This document shows positions 19,549 through 27,860 of a DNA stretch of 64,000 bases, in pieces. The position numbers and the translations under genes are program-made. Below the pieces are notes generated by a model that was not told the origin of the DNA, searched no databases, and saw only the letters and a list, made by a program, of their open reading frames with translations. How positions within the stretch are numbered: the first letter of the stretch is position 1; every line of letters starts with the position of its first letter. This DNA comes from Pseudomonadota bacterium (GTDB lineage Bacteria > Pseudomonadota > Gammaproteobacteria > Steroidobacterales > Steroidobacteraceae): NCBI GenBank assembly GCA_016704655.1, contig JADIZR010000022.1, forward strand, positions 186,001 through 250,000, given 5' to 3'.

Positions 19549-21276
19549 ATGCGTTTCATCGGGCTGCAGATCAATCGTCTCGTTTCACTCCTCGCTGCAT
19601 TCATCGCGACGGGAGTCCTGGCCGTTGCGCCAGCTCGCGCCGCCGATGCTCCCAGCGGCGATGCCGCCTGGGATGCGGGCGTCGCGCGCTTCATCGAGGG
19701 CCATTTCGCCGCGAATCCAGTCACCGCCGTGTATGCGGGCCGCCACGATTTCGACGGCAAGCTGCCGGACCTCAGTGCAGCCGCCTTGAGTGGCGACGTC
19801 GCGCGGATCGAGGCCGAACGCGCGCGCCTGCTGGCCGTCGATGCCAGCCAGTTGAGCGAGTCGCGCCAGCGCGAACGCGCCTACCTGCTCGCCGCGCTCG
19901 ACGCCGACCTGTTCTGGAAGAAGGAGGCTGACTGGCCGCGACGCAATCCCGCGTTCTACCTGGGCCTGCTCGACCCGGAGATCTACCTGAGCAAGCCCTA
20001 TGCGTCGCTCGAGAGCCGCATGCGCGCCTACATCGCCTATGCCCGCGAAATTCCGCGCGCGGCCACGCAGATCCGCGCGAACCTGCGGACGCCGATGCCG
20101 GCGCCGTGGATCGAATACGGCATCAATGCGTTCAGTGGCTTTGCGCAGTTCTACGGCAACGACGTGGCCGCGGTGTTCGCCGACGTCAAGGACCCCACGC
20201 TGCAGTCGCAGCTGGCCGCTGCGAACGCGGCGGCGGCGAAGGCGATGCAGGAACTGGCGGACTGGCTCATTGCGGAACGCAAGCACGCAACCCAGGACTA
20301 CGCGCTGGGCCCGCAGCTCTTCGCGCGCATGGTCGCGGCGACCGAGCAGGTCGACGTGCCGCTCGCGCGGTTGCAGCAGATCGGCCAGGCCGACATGGAC
20401 CGCAACCTCGCGTCGCTGCGGCAGGTGTGCGACGGTTTCGCGCCCGGCAAGACGCTGCGTGAGTGCGCCGACAAGGCGAATGCCATGAAGCCCGAAGGCG
20501 GTGCCGTCGCCGCGGCCCGGCGCCAGCTGCCGGAACTGCGCGCGTTCGTCGCGGATAAGGGCATCGTCACGATTCCCGGGCCGGAGCAGGCGCTGGTCGA
20601 GGCCGCGCCGCCGTACAACGCGCAGAACTTCGCCTACATCAACACCGCCGGGCCGTACGAGAGCAAGGACGTGCCGTCGGTCTACTACATCGCGCCGCCC
20701 GATCCGCGCTGGACGCCGGAAGAGCAGGCGCAGTACGTCGGTGGCGAAGGCACGCTGCTGTCGACCTCGGTGCACGAAGTGTGGCCGGGACATTTCCTGC
20801 ACTTCCTGCACGTCAACCGCAATCCGTCGAAAGTGGCGCAGCTGTTCCAGAGCTATGCCTACACCGAAGGCTGGGCGCACTACACCGAGGAAATGATGAA
20901 GGCCGAGGGCCTGCGTGCCGGCAGCCCGGAGTGGGAAATCGGCCAGCTGCTGTCTGCCCTGCGTCGCAACGCGCGCTATCTCTCGGCCATCGGGCTGCAC
21001 ACGCAGGGCATGACGGTGGCGCAATCCGAGCAGCTGTTCCGCGACGCGCTGGCCGATCCGGGCAATGCCCGGCAGCAGGCGCTGCGCGGCACCTACGATC
21101 CGGCGTACCTCAACTACACGCTCGGCAAGCTGATGATCCTGCAGCTGCGCGACGACTGGATGGCCGCGCACCCGCAGGCTTCGTTGCGCGACTTCCACGA
21201 CGCTTTCCTGTCGTACAGCGGGCCGGTGCCGCTGGTGCGCAAGCTGATGCTCGGCAACGATTCGCCGCCTCTGTAG
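19549..21276 (+). CDS. DUF885-family exported putative metallopeptidase
   Basis: Large exported protein of the DUF885 family, members of which behave as zinc peptidases. A signal peptide (MRFIGLQINRLVSLLAAFIA) ends near PARAAD. The HExxxGH zinc motif reads HEVWPGH at about residues 409-415, followed by YTEGWAHYTEEMM with a further likely metal-binding glutamate. 575 residues. It is one of the few plus-strand genes in the first 41 kb and is divergent from uvrD. Its ribosome-binding site, AGGAAG with a 7-nt spacer, is supplied by the repeat array. Substrate unknown; a role in peptide use fits the M2 peptidase and POT genes elsewhere in the window. Confidence 0.88.
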   Translation: MRFIGLQINRLVSLLAAFIATGVLAVAPARAADAPSGDAAWDAGVARFIEGHFAANPVTAVYAGRHDFDGKLPDLSAAALSGDVARIEAERARLLAVDASQLSESRQRERAYLLAALDADLFWKKEADWPRRNPAFYLGLLDPEIYLSKPYASLESRMRAYIAYAREIPRAATQIRANLRTPMPAPWIEYGINAFSGFAQFYGNDVAAVFADVKDPTLQSQLAAANAAAAKAMQELADWLIAERKHATQDYALGPQLFARMVAATEQVDVPLARLQQIGQADMDRNLASLRQVCDGFAPGKTLRECADKANAMKPEGGAVAAARRQLPELRAFVADKGIVTIPGPEQALVEAAPPYNAQNFAYINTAGPYESKDVPSVYYIAPPDPRWTPEEQAQYVGGEGTLLSTSVHEVWPGHFLHFLHVNRNPSKVAQLFQSYAYTEGWAHYTEEMMKAEGLRAGSPEWEIGQLLSALRRNARYLSAIGLHTQGMTVAQSEQLFRDALADPGNARQQALRGTYDPAYLNYTLGKLMILQLRDDWMAAHPQASLRDFHDAFLSYSGPVPLVRKLMLGNDSPPL

Positions 21277-21279
21277 GGG

Positions 21280-22602
21280 TTAGGGGATAGGGGTTAGTCG
21301 GAGACGAGCGGCAGGCCAGCAGGTCGCAGTCAGAGGCCCACCGGCAGCACCGGCCAGCGCGCTTCGACCCGCTCGGCCGCGCACCGCCACCAGGTCGCCG
21401 AACTGCAGCAGCACGGCCTCGGACTGCATCGGCCGCAGGAAAATGAAATCGTCGACGTCGATGTCGACGCTGCTCGATGCGCTGTAACCCTGCTGGTTCG
21501 AACTGACGTAGGCCCAGTGTGGCGACAGGCCCGGCGGCGATTCGTTTTCGGCCAGCCAGTTGCCGCTGTAGCCGAAGTAGATCTGGGCCTCGTTCGGGTT
21601 CCAGCCGCGAATCAACGGCGCGAAGGGCTCCAGCGTGGGAATCCGTCCCCCCTGCAGCCGTTTCAGGACCGGCGTGGCGATGAAGCTGCTGGCCTCGAAA
21701 TCGGCGAGCACCGGCAGGTCGTAGTGCGTCGGCTTCATCAGGCAGGTGCCGGCCGAAAGGTCGTTGACCAGGGCGTCGCCTTCGTAGTGGCGGAAGGTGG
21801 GGCTGCCCGCACCGTTGAACGTGAGACGGTCGTGCAGCAGGGATGGAAAACGCGACTGCAGCACGTCGAAGGCGGCCTGGTAACGCGCGCGCACCTTGGG
21901 CTTTTCCCGCGCTTCGATGAAACCCGGCAGGCCCATCAGGTGCGCGTCGTAGCCCATGTACCCCGCAAATTCGAGGTGCTGGCGATGGTTGTGGATCGTC
22001 TGCAGCGGCGCGTGCAGCGAGGCCGCATCCCCGAAGCCGCCCCGTCGCAGGCCGACGTCGAGTTCGAGGTTGACGCGCAGGCGCTGGTTCTGCGCCTTGG
22101 CGAACTCGAGGTACTGCGCCAGGCGCGCGTCGCTGTCGATCAGCCATTGCAGCTGGCGGCCTGGATCGAACGGCCCCGTGTACTCGCGATAGAACGTCGC
22201 GACCGCCGCGACGGGCATGGGTTTGCCGAGCAGGATGTCCGAGTCGGGGCGCAACCGGGTCATCGCCTGCAGGAAGGGCCGATGAAAGACCATCAGCGCC
22301 CGGGTGTTCGCACGCGTGGCGACGTAGTCGACCAGGGCCGGACTCGGCAACGACTTCACCACCACGCGATAGGTCTTCGCCGGTGCCACGGCAACCGAGC
22401 TGGCAACCCGGTCGATGTTGCGATCCAGCCGGTCGAGGTCGATGACGAGCACCGGGCGGTCGATGCCATGCGTGCGCAACGTGCGGTTGAGGCGGGCGAA
22501 ATACTCGGCGTACGGGCCGCCGCGGTCGGCAGGCTTGTTGGCGGCGACGGCAGCCGCCGCAATGACGGTACCACCGAGGATGAAAGCACGACGGGTTGGC
22601 AT
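21280..22602 (-). CDS. DSD1-family PLP-dependent enzyme (alanine racemase-like fold), Tat-exported, 3' frameshift
   Basis: Fold-type III PLP enzyme related to D-threonine aldolase and D-serine dehydratase. The N-terminus (MPTRRAFILGGTVIAAAAV) looks like a twin-arginine signal. The PLP lysine is probably in YRVVVKSLP. RVNLELDVGLRRGGF and the C-terminal beta domain follow. The last residues are out of frame: one extra G at 21375-21376 (CTCGGCCG for CTCGCCG) turns an expected ending ERVEARWPVLPVGL, with stop at 21330-21332, into an unrelated tail running to 21280. It starts 3 nt after the lactone oxidase gene. Reaction and substrate are unknown. Confidence 0.78.
   Translation of the reverse strand: MPTRRAFILGGTVIAAAAVAANKPADRGGPYAEYFARLNRTLRTHGIDRPVLVIDLDRLDRNIDRVASSVAVAPAKTYRVVVKSLPSPALVDYVATRANTRALMVFHRPFLQAMTRLRPDSDILLGKPMPVAAVATFYREYTGPFDPGRQLQWLIDSDARLAQYLEFAKAQNQRLRVNLELDVGLRRGGFGDAASLHAPLQTIHNHRQHLEFAGYMGYDAHLMGLPGFIEAREKPKVRARYQAAFDVLQSRFPSLLHDRLTFNGAGSPTFRHYEGDALVNDLSAGTCLMKPTHYDLPVLADFEASSFIATPVLKRLQGGRIPTLEPFAPLIRGWNPNEAQIYFGYSGNWLAENESPPGLSPHWAYVSSNQQGYSASSSVDIDVDDFIFLRPMQSEAVLLQFGDLVAVRGRAGRSALAGAAGGPLTATCWPAARLRLTPIP
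21290..21301 (+). repeat. GGGGTTAGTCGG motif copy 1
   Basis: This 12-bp motif, preceded by TAGGGGTTAGGGGATA, lies just after the DUF885 stop. It is one of four copies of GGGGTTRGTCGG found in the window (others at 51904, 58370 and 59180). Function unknown. Confidence 0.6.
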
Positions 22603-22604
22603 GA

Positions 22605-24023
22605 TCAGCTCAGGAAGATCTGCTTGAGGTGCGCATTGAGCAGGCGGCCCTGCGGATCCAGTGCTGCGCGCACCTCCTGGAAATCCTGCCAGTGGCGGGG
22701 ATACAGCGCGGACAGGCGCCTGGCGTCCAGGGTATGCACCTTGCCCCAGTGCGGCCGGCCTTCGTACTTCCAGAAGATCGGCTCGATCTCGGCGAAATAA
22801 GGCCGGTAGTCCACGTCGCCGAACTGGTGCACGGAGATCGAGCAGCCATCGCGGCCTTCGAACATCGACAGCCAGATGTCGTCGGCTTTCACGTAGCGAT
22901 ACTCGAGCGGAAAGCAGACCGGCAGGTTCTTCTCACGCACCGTGCGCAGGATTTCGCGCACGCAGGCGGGGCCGGCTGCCGCAGGCACCGTGTATTCCAT
23001 CTCACGGAAGCGCACCACGCGCACGTGCGCCAGGACCTGGTACGACGGGCCGGTGCGCGTGGTGGCGGCCTCGCCTCCCAGCGCCAGTTCGACCAGCTTG
23101 TCGTACATGCCGCTGCCCCCGGGCAGCCACTGCACCGTGTCGAAAACCCGTCGCAGCGTATTCACGGCCTGCGGATCGTCGGTGCCCACCGTCGCGTCAC
23201 CTGGCCTGGCCGGGTTCGTGGCGACGGCGATGCAGAGTTTCGAGTGCAGCAGCGGAAAGAACTCGAAGTGGCGATTGCGGGCGCACAGCTCGTCGATGCC
23301 ATCGAGCACGTCCTCCGTCCTGCCGATGGTGGCCACCTCGGTCAGGTCGAAGGCCGGCTGGTTCTGCAGCGTCACGCGCGAGACGATTCCGAGGGCGCCA
23401 ACGGACGTGCGCGCCGCCTGGAAGACTTCCCGATTCTGCTCGGCGCTGCATTCGAGGACTTCGCCCGCCGGCGTGACCAGCGTCAGACCGGCCACGTACG
23501 AACACATCGAGCCGAAACCGGTGCCGGTGGCGTGCACGGAACTGGCGAGGGCGCCACCGAGGGCGGGGTAGTCCATGTCGGGCATGTTGGGCAAGGCCTG
23601 GCCAACGCTTGCGAGCAATGGACCGAGGTCGTGCAGGCGCGTGCCGGCCAGGACCGTGGCCTGACTCTTTGCCGCATCGTGTCCAGCCAATCCGGCGAGC
23701 AGGTCGGTGGAGATCAGCGTGTCGTTGGTCGGCACCACCGCACTGAACGAGTGCCCGGCCCCGACTGCGCGCACGACGCCTTTGGCATTCCGGAGCACGT
23801 CGACCAGCTCGGCTTCGCTCGCCGGCGCCACTCGCACTGCCGGGTTGCACGTTTGATTGGCCGCCCAGTTGATCCAGGGCAACGGCTCGCCCGGCTGGTA
23901 ACTTACGAGGGAGTGCGTGTCGGTCGTCGCGGGCCCGCAACCCGGCAGGACGCTGGCCGCCGCTCCGGCAGCTGCGGTGCGCAGAAACCGGCGACGGCTG
24001 ATCGAGTGGCGTGGCACGGTCAT
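22605..24023 (-). CDS. D-arabinono-1,4-lactone oxidase-like FAD enzyme, Tat lipoprotein
   Basis: FAD-binding (PCMH-type) oxidoreductase of the aldonolactone oxidase family. The signal RHSISRRRFLRTAAAG carries the twin-arginine motif and ends in a lipobox-like VLPGC, so the enzyme is probably exported folded by Tat and lipid-anchored. The FAD domain has GVVRAVGAGHSFSAVVPT and ALGGALASSVHATGTG. The C-terminal ALO domain ends PHWGKVHTLDARRLSALYP. The start at 24023 overlaps the upstream cytochrome c gene by 4 nt, so the cytochrome is the likely electron acceptor. The co-transcribed PLP enzyme follows. The true substrate is not evident. Confidence 0.86.
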   Translation of the reverse strand: MTVPRHSISRRRFLRTAAAGAAASVLPGCGPATTDTHSLVSYQPGEPLPWINWAANQTCNPAVRVAPASEAELVDVLRNAKGVVRAVGAGHSFSAVVPTNDTLISTDLLAGLAGHDAAKSQATVLAGTRLHDLGPLLASVGQALPNMPDMDYPALGGALASSVHATGTGFGSMCSYVAGLTLVTPAGEVLECSAEQNREVFQAARTSVGALGIVSRVTLQNQPAFDLTEVATIGRTEDVLDGIDELCARNRHFEFFPLLHSKLCIAVATNPARPGDATVGTDDPQAVNTLRRVFDTVQWLPGGSGMYDKLVELALGGEAATTRTGPSYQVLAHVRVVRFREMEYTVPAAAGPACVREILRTVREKNLPVCFPLEYRYVKADDIWLSMFEGRDGCSISVHQFGDVDYRPYFAEIEPIFWKYEGRPHWGKVHTLDARRLSALYPRHWQDFQEVRAALDPQGRLLNAHLKQIFLS

Positions 24024-24349
24024 TCGGCAGCGACCTCGATGCCGCTGACCGCCTTGATCAGCTCGCGCAAGTCCTGTTCGGTGCACGCGCTGCAGTAACC
24101 GAGCGGTGGCATGCCGCGCAGGCCGAGCACCGTGTTGACCAGGAGCCGGTCCATGCCCTGCTCGTTGCGCGCTTTCCAGTCCGGCGGGTTGCCCATCAGG
24201 GGCGCACCGGTTTCGGGCCGTGCATGGCATTGCACGCAGTTATGGGACAGCAGCTTGCCTTGACGCTCGTCGAGGTCGGCACGCGCGGGCGCGGTGAGAA
24301 CCGCCGTTGTGAGCAACAGCGCAAGGGAGCAGGCGGCAGATCTAAAGAT
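24020..24349 (-). CDS. Small periplasmic c-type cytochrome, probable AUC start
   Basis: Single-heme cytochrome: CVQCH heme-binding motif, then GMPPLGYCSAC with the likely methionine ligand (cytochrome c5-like). The only canonical start is TTG 24316, which would cut the signal peptide and has no Shine-Dalgarno sequence. Upstream in frame, ATC at 24347-24349 follows AGGTGA at 6 nt and would give MFRSAACSLALLLTTAVLTA with cleavage after PARA, a textbook signal peptide. I therefore extend to 24349 as an inferred AUC start. It overlaps the lactone oxidase gene by 4 nt and probably takes electrons from it. Confidence 0.75.
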   Translation of the reverse strand: MFRSAACSLALLLTTAVLTAPARADLDERQGKLLSHNCVQCHARPETGAPLMGNPPDWKARNEQGMDRLLVNTVLGLRGMPPLGYCSACTEQDLRELIKAVSGIEVAAE

Positions 24350-24421
24350 GGCAGGTCACCTCACGGGCAGCCGCCACGGTACCGCTTTCTGCAATCGCCG
24401 CAAAGCTGGCATCGATCGCCG

Positions 24422-25570
24422 TCAACTCCGGGGAATCCAGCGCGCCACGATCCAGCCCGCGAGGCACGCGATCAACAGGTCGACCCAGCCATAGTCGGGC
24501 GACGACACGCCGAGCTGCAGCATCGTCAGCAGCAGCACGAACAGGATGGTCATGCCGGCGGCGACGTACGGCACGATGCCCGCTCCGGCCAGCAACCAGC
24601 CGAGCGAGAGATAGCTGAAGGACTTGTTCGCGAGCAGCGGTGGCGGCGGCACGTTGCGCAACAGCACCTCACGCAGTTCCGGCATTCCAGCCGACACACC
24701 GACCGAGCCGTCGAGCAGGATGCGGACCGACGTCCACGCCAGCCAGACGCCGAGCAGCACCGCGACGATCGTCGAGCGCGCGCCGTCGTCGAGACGGCTG
24801 AAGGGCACCAGCAGTGGCAGCAGCAGCGCAATGGCCGCGATTTCGGCGACGTCGAGCGTGCTGCCCGCGACGAACGCTCGCCCCACCAGCACCGTGGCGA
24901 TGACGATCAGCAGCACGTCCATCGCGCGCTGCCGGCGCACGAGACTGAAGACGACCTGCGTGACGACGAGCCAGCCGACGAGGAAGCCGGCGAGCGACAT
25001 CCAGTCGATCTGCGGCGTCAGCAGCGGCCGCACGGCGCGTTTCAACTGGCCCAGGCCCGGATCCGGCAACAGCGGCCAGAGGCGCTCGATCAGCCACAGC
25101 ACCAGGATCGCCATCGCGACGAACGCCGAGCGACTGCGGGGGGTGCCCTGCGGCGAAACCCGGCTGCCGAGCGCGTGGAAAGCCGTGCCGAGGACGGTAC
25201 CGAGCAGCGATCCGGTCGCGTTCAGCGACAGGTCGCGCAGGCTCGACACACGAATCGCCACCGAGGCCTGCAGCAGCTCGAGCCCGAGCGAAAGCATCGC
25301 GCCGAGCAACGTGCCCGCGACGATCCCGGTGACGCGGCCCCAGCGTGGCTCGAGCAGCAGCGCGGCGCAGAATCCGAACGGCACGTACAGCAGCACGTTG
25401 TTGAACATGTCGCCGCGGCCGGCGCGCGCCCAGCTGAGCGAGCGCAGCGCGTCGGCCAGCGCCGGGCCGTCGGGGACGAAGCGGAACGGATACAGCGAGA
25501 CGTAGACGATGAGGCCGGTGACCACGGCCAGCAGCAGGGGTGCAGCGAAATGCGTGGAGCGGCCGGCCAT
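24422..25570 (-). CDS. VanZ-family membrane protein
   Basis: Integral membrane protein of 382 residues with about nine hydrophobic helices. The N-terminal half has the VanZ pattern: YVSLYPFRFVPDG, DMFNNVLLYVPFGF, LSLGLELLQASVAIRVSSLRD and LNATGSLLG. The C-terminal half is a poorly defined membrane domain. VanZ relatives are linked to low-level glycopeptide tolerance or envelope function, but the role here is unknown. It begins 7 nt after ctaB on the same strand. Confidence 0.82.
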   Translation of the reverse strand: MAGRSTHFAAPLLLAVVTGLIVYVSLYPFRFVPDGPALADALRSLSWARAGRGDMFNNVLLYVPFGFCAALLLEPRWGRVTGIVAGTLLGAMLSLGLELLQASVAIRVSSLRDLSLNATGSLLGTVLGTAFHALGSRVSPQGTPRSRSAFVAMAILVLWLIERLWPLLPDPGLGQLKRAVRPLLTPQIDWMSLAGFLVGWLVVTQVVFSLVRRQRAMDVLLIVIATVLVGRAFVAGSTLDVAEIAAIALLLPLLVPFSRLDDGARSTIVAVLLGVWLAWTSVRILLDGSVGVSAGMPELREVLLRNVPPPPLLANKSFSYLSLGWLLAGAGIVPYVAAGMTILFVLLLTMLQLGVSSPDYGWVDLLIACLAGWIVARWIPRS

Positions 25571-25577
25571 CGCGCCG

Positions 25578-26486
25578 TCAGGGACGAATCAGCACGTAGT
25601 GGTCGAGCAGCAGCGCGGCGAACAGCAGCATCAGGTAATTGATCGAATAGCGGAACGCCTGCATGTGGAGCTGGTCGGAAGCGCCCGGCTGCCGCATTGC
25701 GATCGCGTAGCGGAGGAAGATCGCGCCGAGCACCACGGCCGTGGCCAGGTAGATGAGGCCGCTCATCTGCGTCAGGTACGGCAGCAGCGTCACGATGAAC
25801 AGGATGATGGTGTAGAGCAGGATGTGCAGCTGCGTGAATTCGACGCCGTAGGTGACGGGCAGCATCGGGATGCCGGCCCTGGCGTAATCCTTGCGGCGCG
25901 CGATCGCGAGCGCCCAGAAGTGCGGCGGCGTCCACGCGAAGATGATCAGGAACAGCAGCAGCGAATGCGGATCGGCGGAACCGGTGACGGCCGTCCAGCC
26001 GAGCACGGGGGGCGCCGCGCCAGCGGCACCGCCGATGACGATGTTCTGCGGCGTCACGTGCTTGAGCCACACGGTGTAGAGCACCGCGTAACCGATCAGC
26101 GACAGGAACGTCAGCACGGCCGTCAGTGGATTCACCAGCCACCACAGGATGACCATCGACGCGACGCCGATGATGCCGGCATAGGTCAGCGCCTGCCGTG
26201 TGGTTACGTGACCCGTCGGGATCGGGCGGTTCTTCGTGCGCGCCATCTTCTCGTCGAACTTGCGGTCGACGACGTGGTTGATGGCGGCGGCGCTCGACGC
26301 GGCGAGGCCGATGCCGAGCGTGCCGCAGAGCAGGGCCTGCCACGGCGGCATCCCCGGCACGGCGAGGAACATCCCCACCACCGCCGTGAACACGATCAGC
26401 GCGACGACCCGCGGCTTGCCGAGCTCGTAGTAATCGCGCCAGGCCGACTGGCCATGGACGGTATTGGTGGCGGAGGTATAGGGCAC
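25578..26486 (-). CDS. ctaB: Protoheme IX farnesyltransferase (heme O synthase)
   Basis: UbiA-type prenyltransferase converting heme B to heme O for the aa3 oxidase. Motifs: YELGKPRVVALIVFTAVVGM, the Asp-rich NHVVDRKFDEKMARTKNRP, and FAWTPPHFWALAIARRKDY. Nine or so membrane helices. The start is uncertain: GTG at 26486 (MPYTSATNTVHG) fits family length, while an upstream TTG at 26579 lies against an AT-rich palindrome. It is separated from ctaA by an oppositely oriented ATPase gene, an unusual interruption of this pair. Confidence 0.93.
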   Translation of the reverse strand: MPYTSATNTVHGQSAWRDYYELGKPRVVALIVFTAVVGMFLAVPGMPPWQALLCGTLGIGLAASSAAAINHVVDRKFDEKMARTKNRPIPTGHVTTRQALTYAGIIGVASMVILWWLVNPLTAVLTFLSLIGYAVLYTVWLKHVTPQNIVIGGAAGAAPPVLGWTAVTGSADPHSLLLFLIIFAWTPPHFWALAIARRKDYARAGIPMLPVTYGVEFTQLHILLYTIILFIVTLLPYLTQMSGLIYLATAVVLGAIFLRYAIAMRQPGASDQLHMQAFRYSINYLMLLFAALLLDHYVLIRP

Positions 26487-26580
26487 GATCGCAGCGGGTG
26501 TCGGGCGGGGCGCCGATTTTACAGGGTGGGCGAGCCGTGTTGCGGGCCGTTTCAGGTTCAGTTTGGTGTAAATTAGCAAT

Positions 26581-26599
26581 ATTACAAAGATTTTGTAAT
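26581..26599. promoter_or_regulatory. Perfect palindrome upstream of the AAA ATPase gene (candidate operator/promoter)
   Basis: ATTACAAA-GAT-TTTGTAAT, two 8-bp arms with a 3-nt spacer, in an AT-rich stretch unlike the GC-rich surroundings. Downstream, GATAAT (26603) and TATAAA (26614) are possible -10 boxes for the ATPase gene starting at 26628. An operator for autoregulation is an inference. Confidence 0.6.
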
Positions 26600-26627
26600 T
26601 GCGATAATTTCAATATAAAGTCTGGCC

Positions 26628-27817
26628 ATGAATCCTGTCAGTAACCCGTTCGCCCCAGGGGCTGGGACACCCCCGCCAGAACTCGCTGGCCGTGACGAAC
26701 TGCGGGAAACCGTTCGCGTTGCTCTCGAGCGGGTAAGGCGAGGGCTCCCTACCAAGAGCGTGTTGATGGTTGGGTTACGGGGCGTTGGCAAGACTGTGCT
26801 GCTCGATCGGATGCGAGACGATGCCGAGGCGACGGGCATCCAGACTGTCCGGATTGAGGCACCCGAAACACGATCTCTGCCTGCCCTGCTCGCACCGCAA
26901 CTGCGCCAGGCTCTTCTGCGACTGTCGCGCAATGCCCAGGCCAAGGCACTGGCCGTACGGGCCTTACGCGCATTGGCAGGGTTCGCGTCCGCGCTCAAGG
27001 TCAAGTACGAAGATATCGAGGTCGGCCTGGACTTCGAACCGGAGCCAGGACTCGCCGATAACGGCGATCTCGAGCACGACCTTCAGGCACTCACGGAAGC
27101 AGTGGGTGCGGCTGCTAAACAAGCAGGGACCGCGCTGGCACTGTTCGTCGACGAACTGCAGTACGTCGAGGAAGACCAGTTGGCCGCCCTCATCACGGCA
27201 TTGCACCGGGCCGCACAGCGCAGGCTGCCCGTGGTGCTGGTGGGTGCTGGCCTGCCGCAGCTGCGAGGGCAGATGGGTCGGGCAAAGTCGTACGCGGAGC
27301 GACTGTTTGATTTTCCTGAAATCGGGCCGCTATCCGTCGCCGATGCGCGCAACGCGATTGTGAAGCCCCTGAGGAGCAAGGCGTACAGATCGACGACGAT
27401 GCGCTGCGCAGCATCGTGGACCAGACCCGCGGCTACCCTTACTTTCTGCAGGAGTGGGGCAGTCACGCCTGGGATACCGCCACGACGTCGCCGATCACGG
27501 GCGCGGATGTCGAGTCAGCGTCGATCTCTGCAGTTGCCGCGCTGGATGAGAGCTTCTTTCGGGTTCGATTTGACCGGCTGACGCCGCTCGAGAAGCGGTA
27601 CCTGCGTGCGATGGCCGAGCTGGGGCCGGGACCGCACCGTTCCGGCGACATCGCCGAAAAACTTCGCCGCAAGGTGACCTCGCTGGGTCCGACCCGCAAT
27701 CAACTGATCTCCAAGGGCATGGTGTGGAGTCCCAACCATGGCGACACCGCATTTACCGTGCCGCTGTTTGATGAGTTCATGCGCCGGATCATGCCCGGAG
27801 ACGACTGGAACGAATGA
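26628..27817 (+). pseudogene. AAA ATPase (AAA_16/archaeal-ATPase-like), single-base frameshift
   Basis: Walker A GLRGVGKTVLLDRM near residue 50, Walker B ALALFVDELQYVEEDQ near residue 170, then a sensor region VVLVGAGLPQLRGQMG. The frame breaks at 27370-27372: one missing G (CTGAGGAGC for CTGGAGGAGC). It resumes as DQTRGYPYFLQEWGSHAW and a C-terminal winged-helix-like part ending PGDDWNE. Restored length is about 396 residues. The gene points against its neighbours and splits ctaA from ctaB, with an AT-rich palindromic leader and no Shine-Dalgarno sequence. I take it as an acquired module. Similar ATPases occur in mobile or defence contexts, but its function is unknown. Confidence 0.75.
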
Positions 27818-27860
27818 GGGCCAGCACCTCGACCGCGTCTGCTCCGCCGGCCAACGATCC

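Noticed and set aside
21276..21301. Telomere-like GGGGTTAGGGG repeats
   Set aside because: Only two or three short copies, internal to the chromosome; better treated as part of a 12-bp intergenic motif than as a telomere or replication end.
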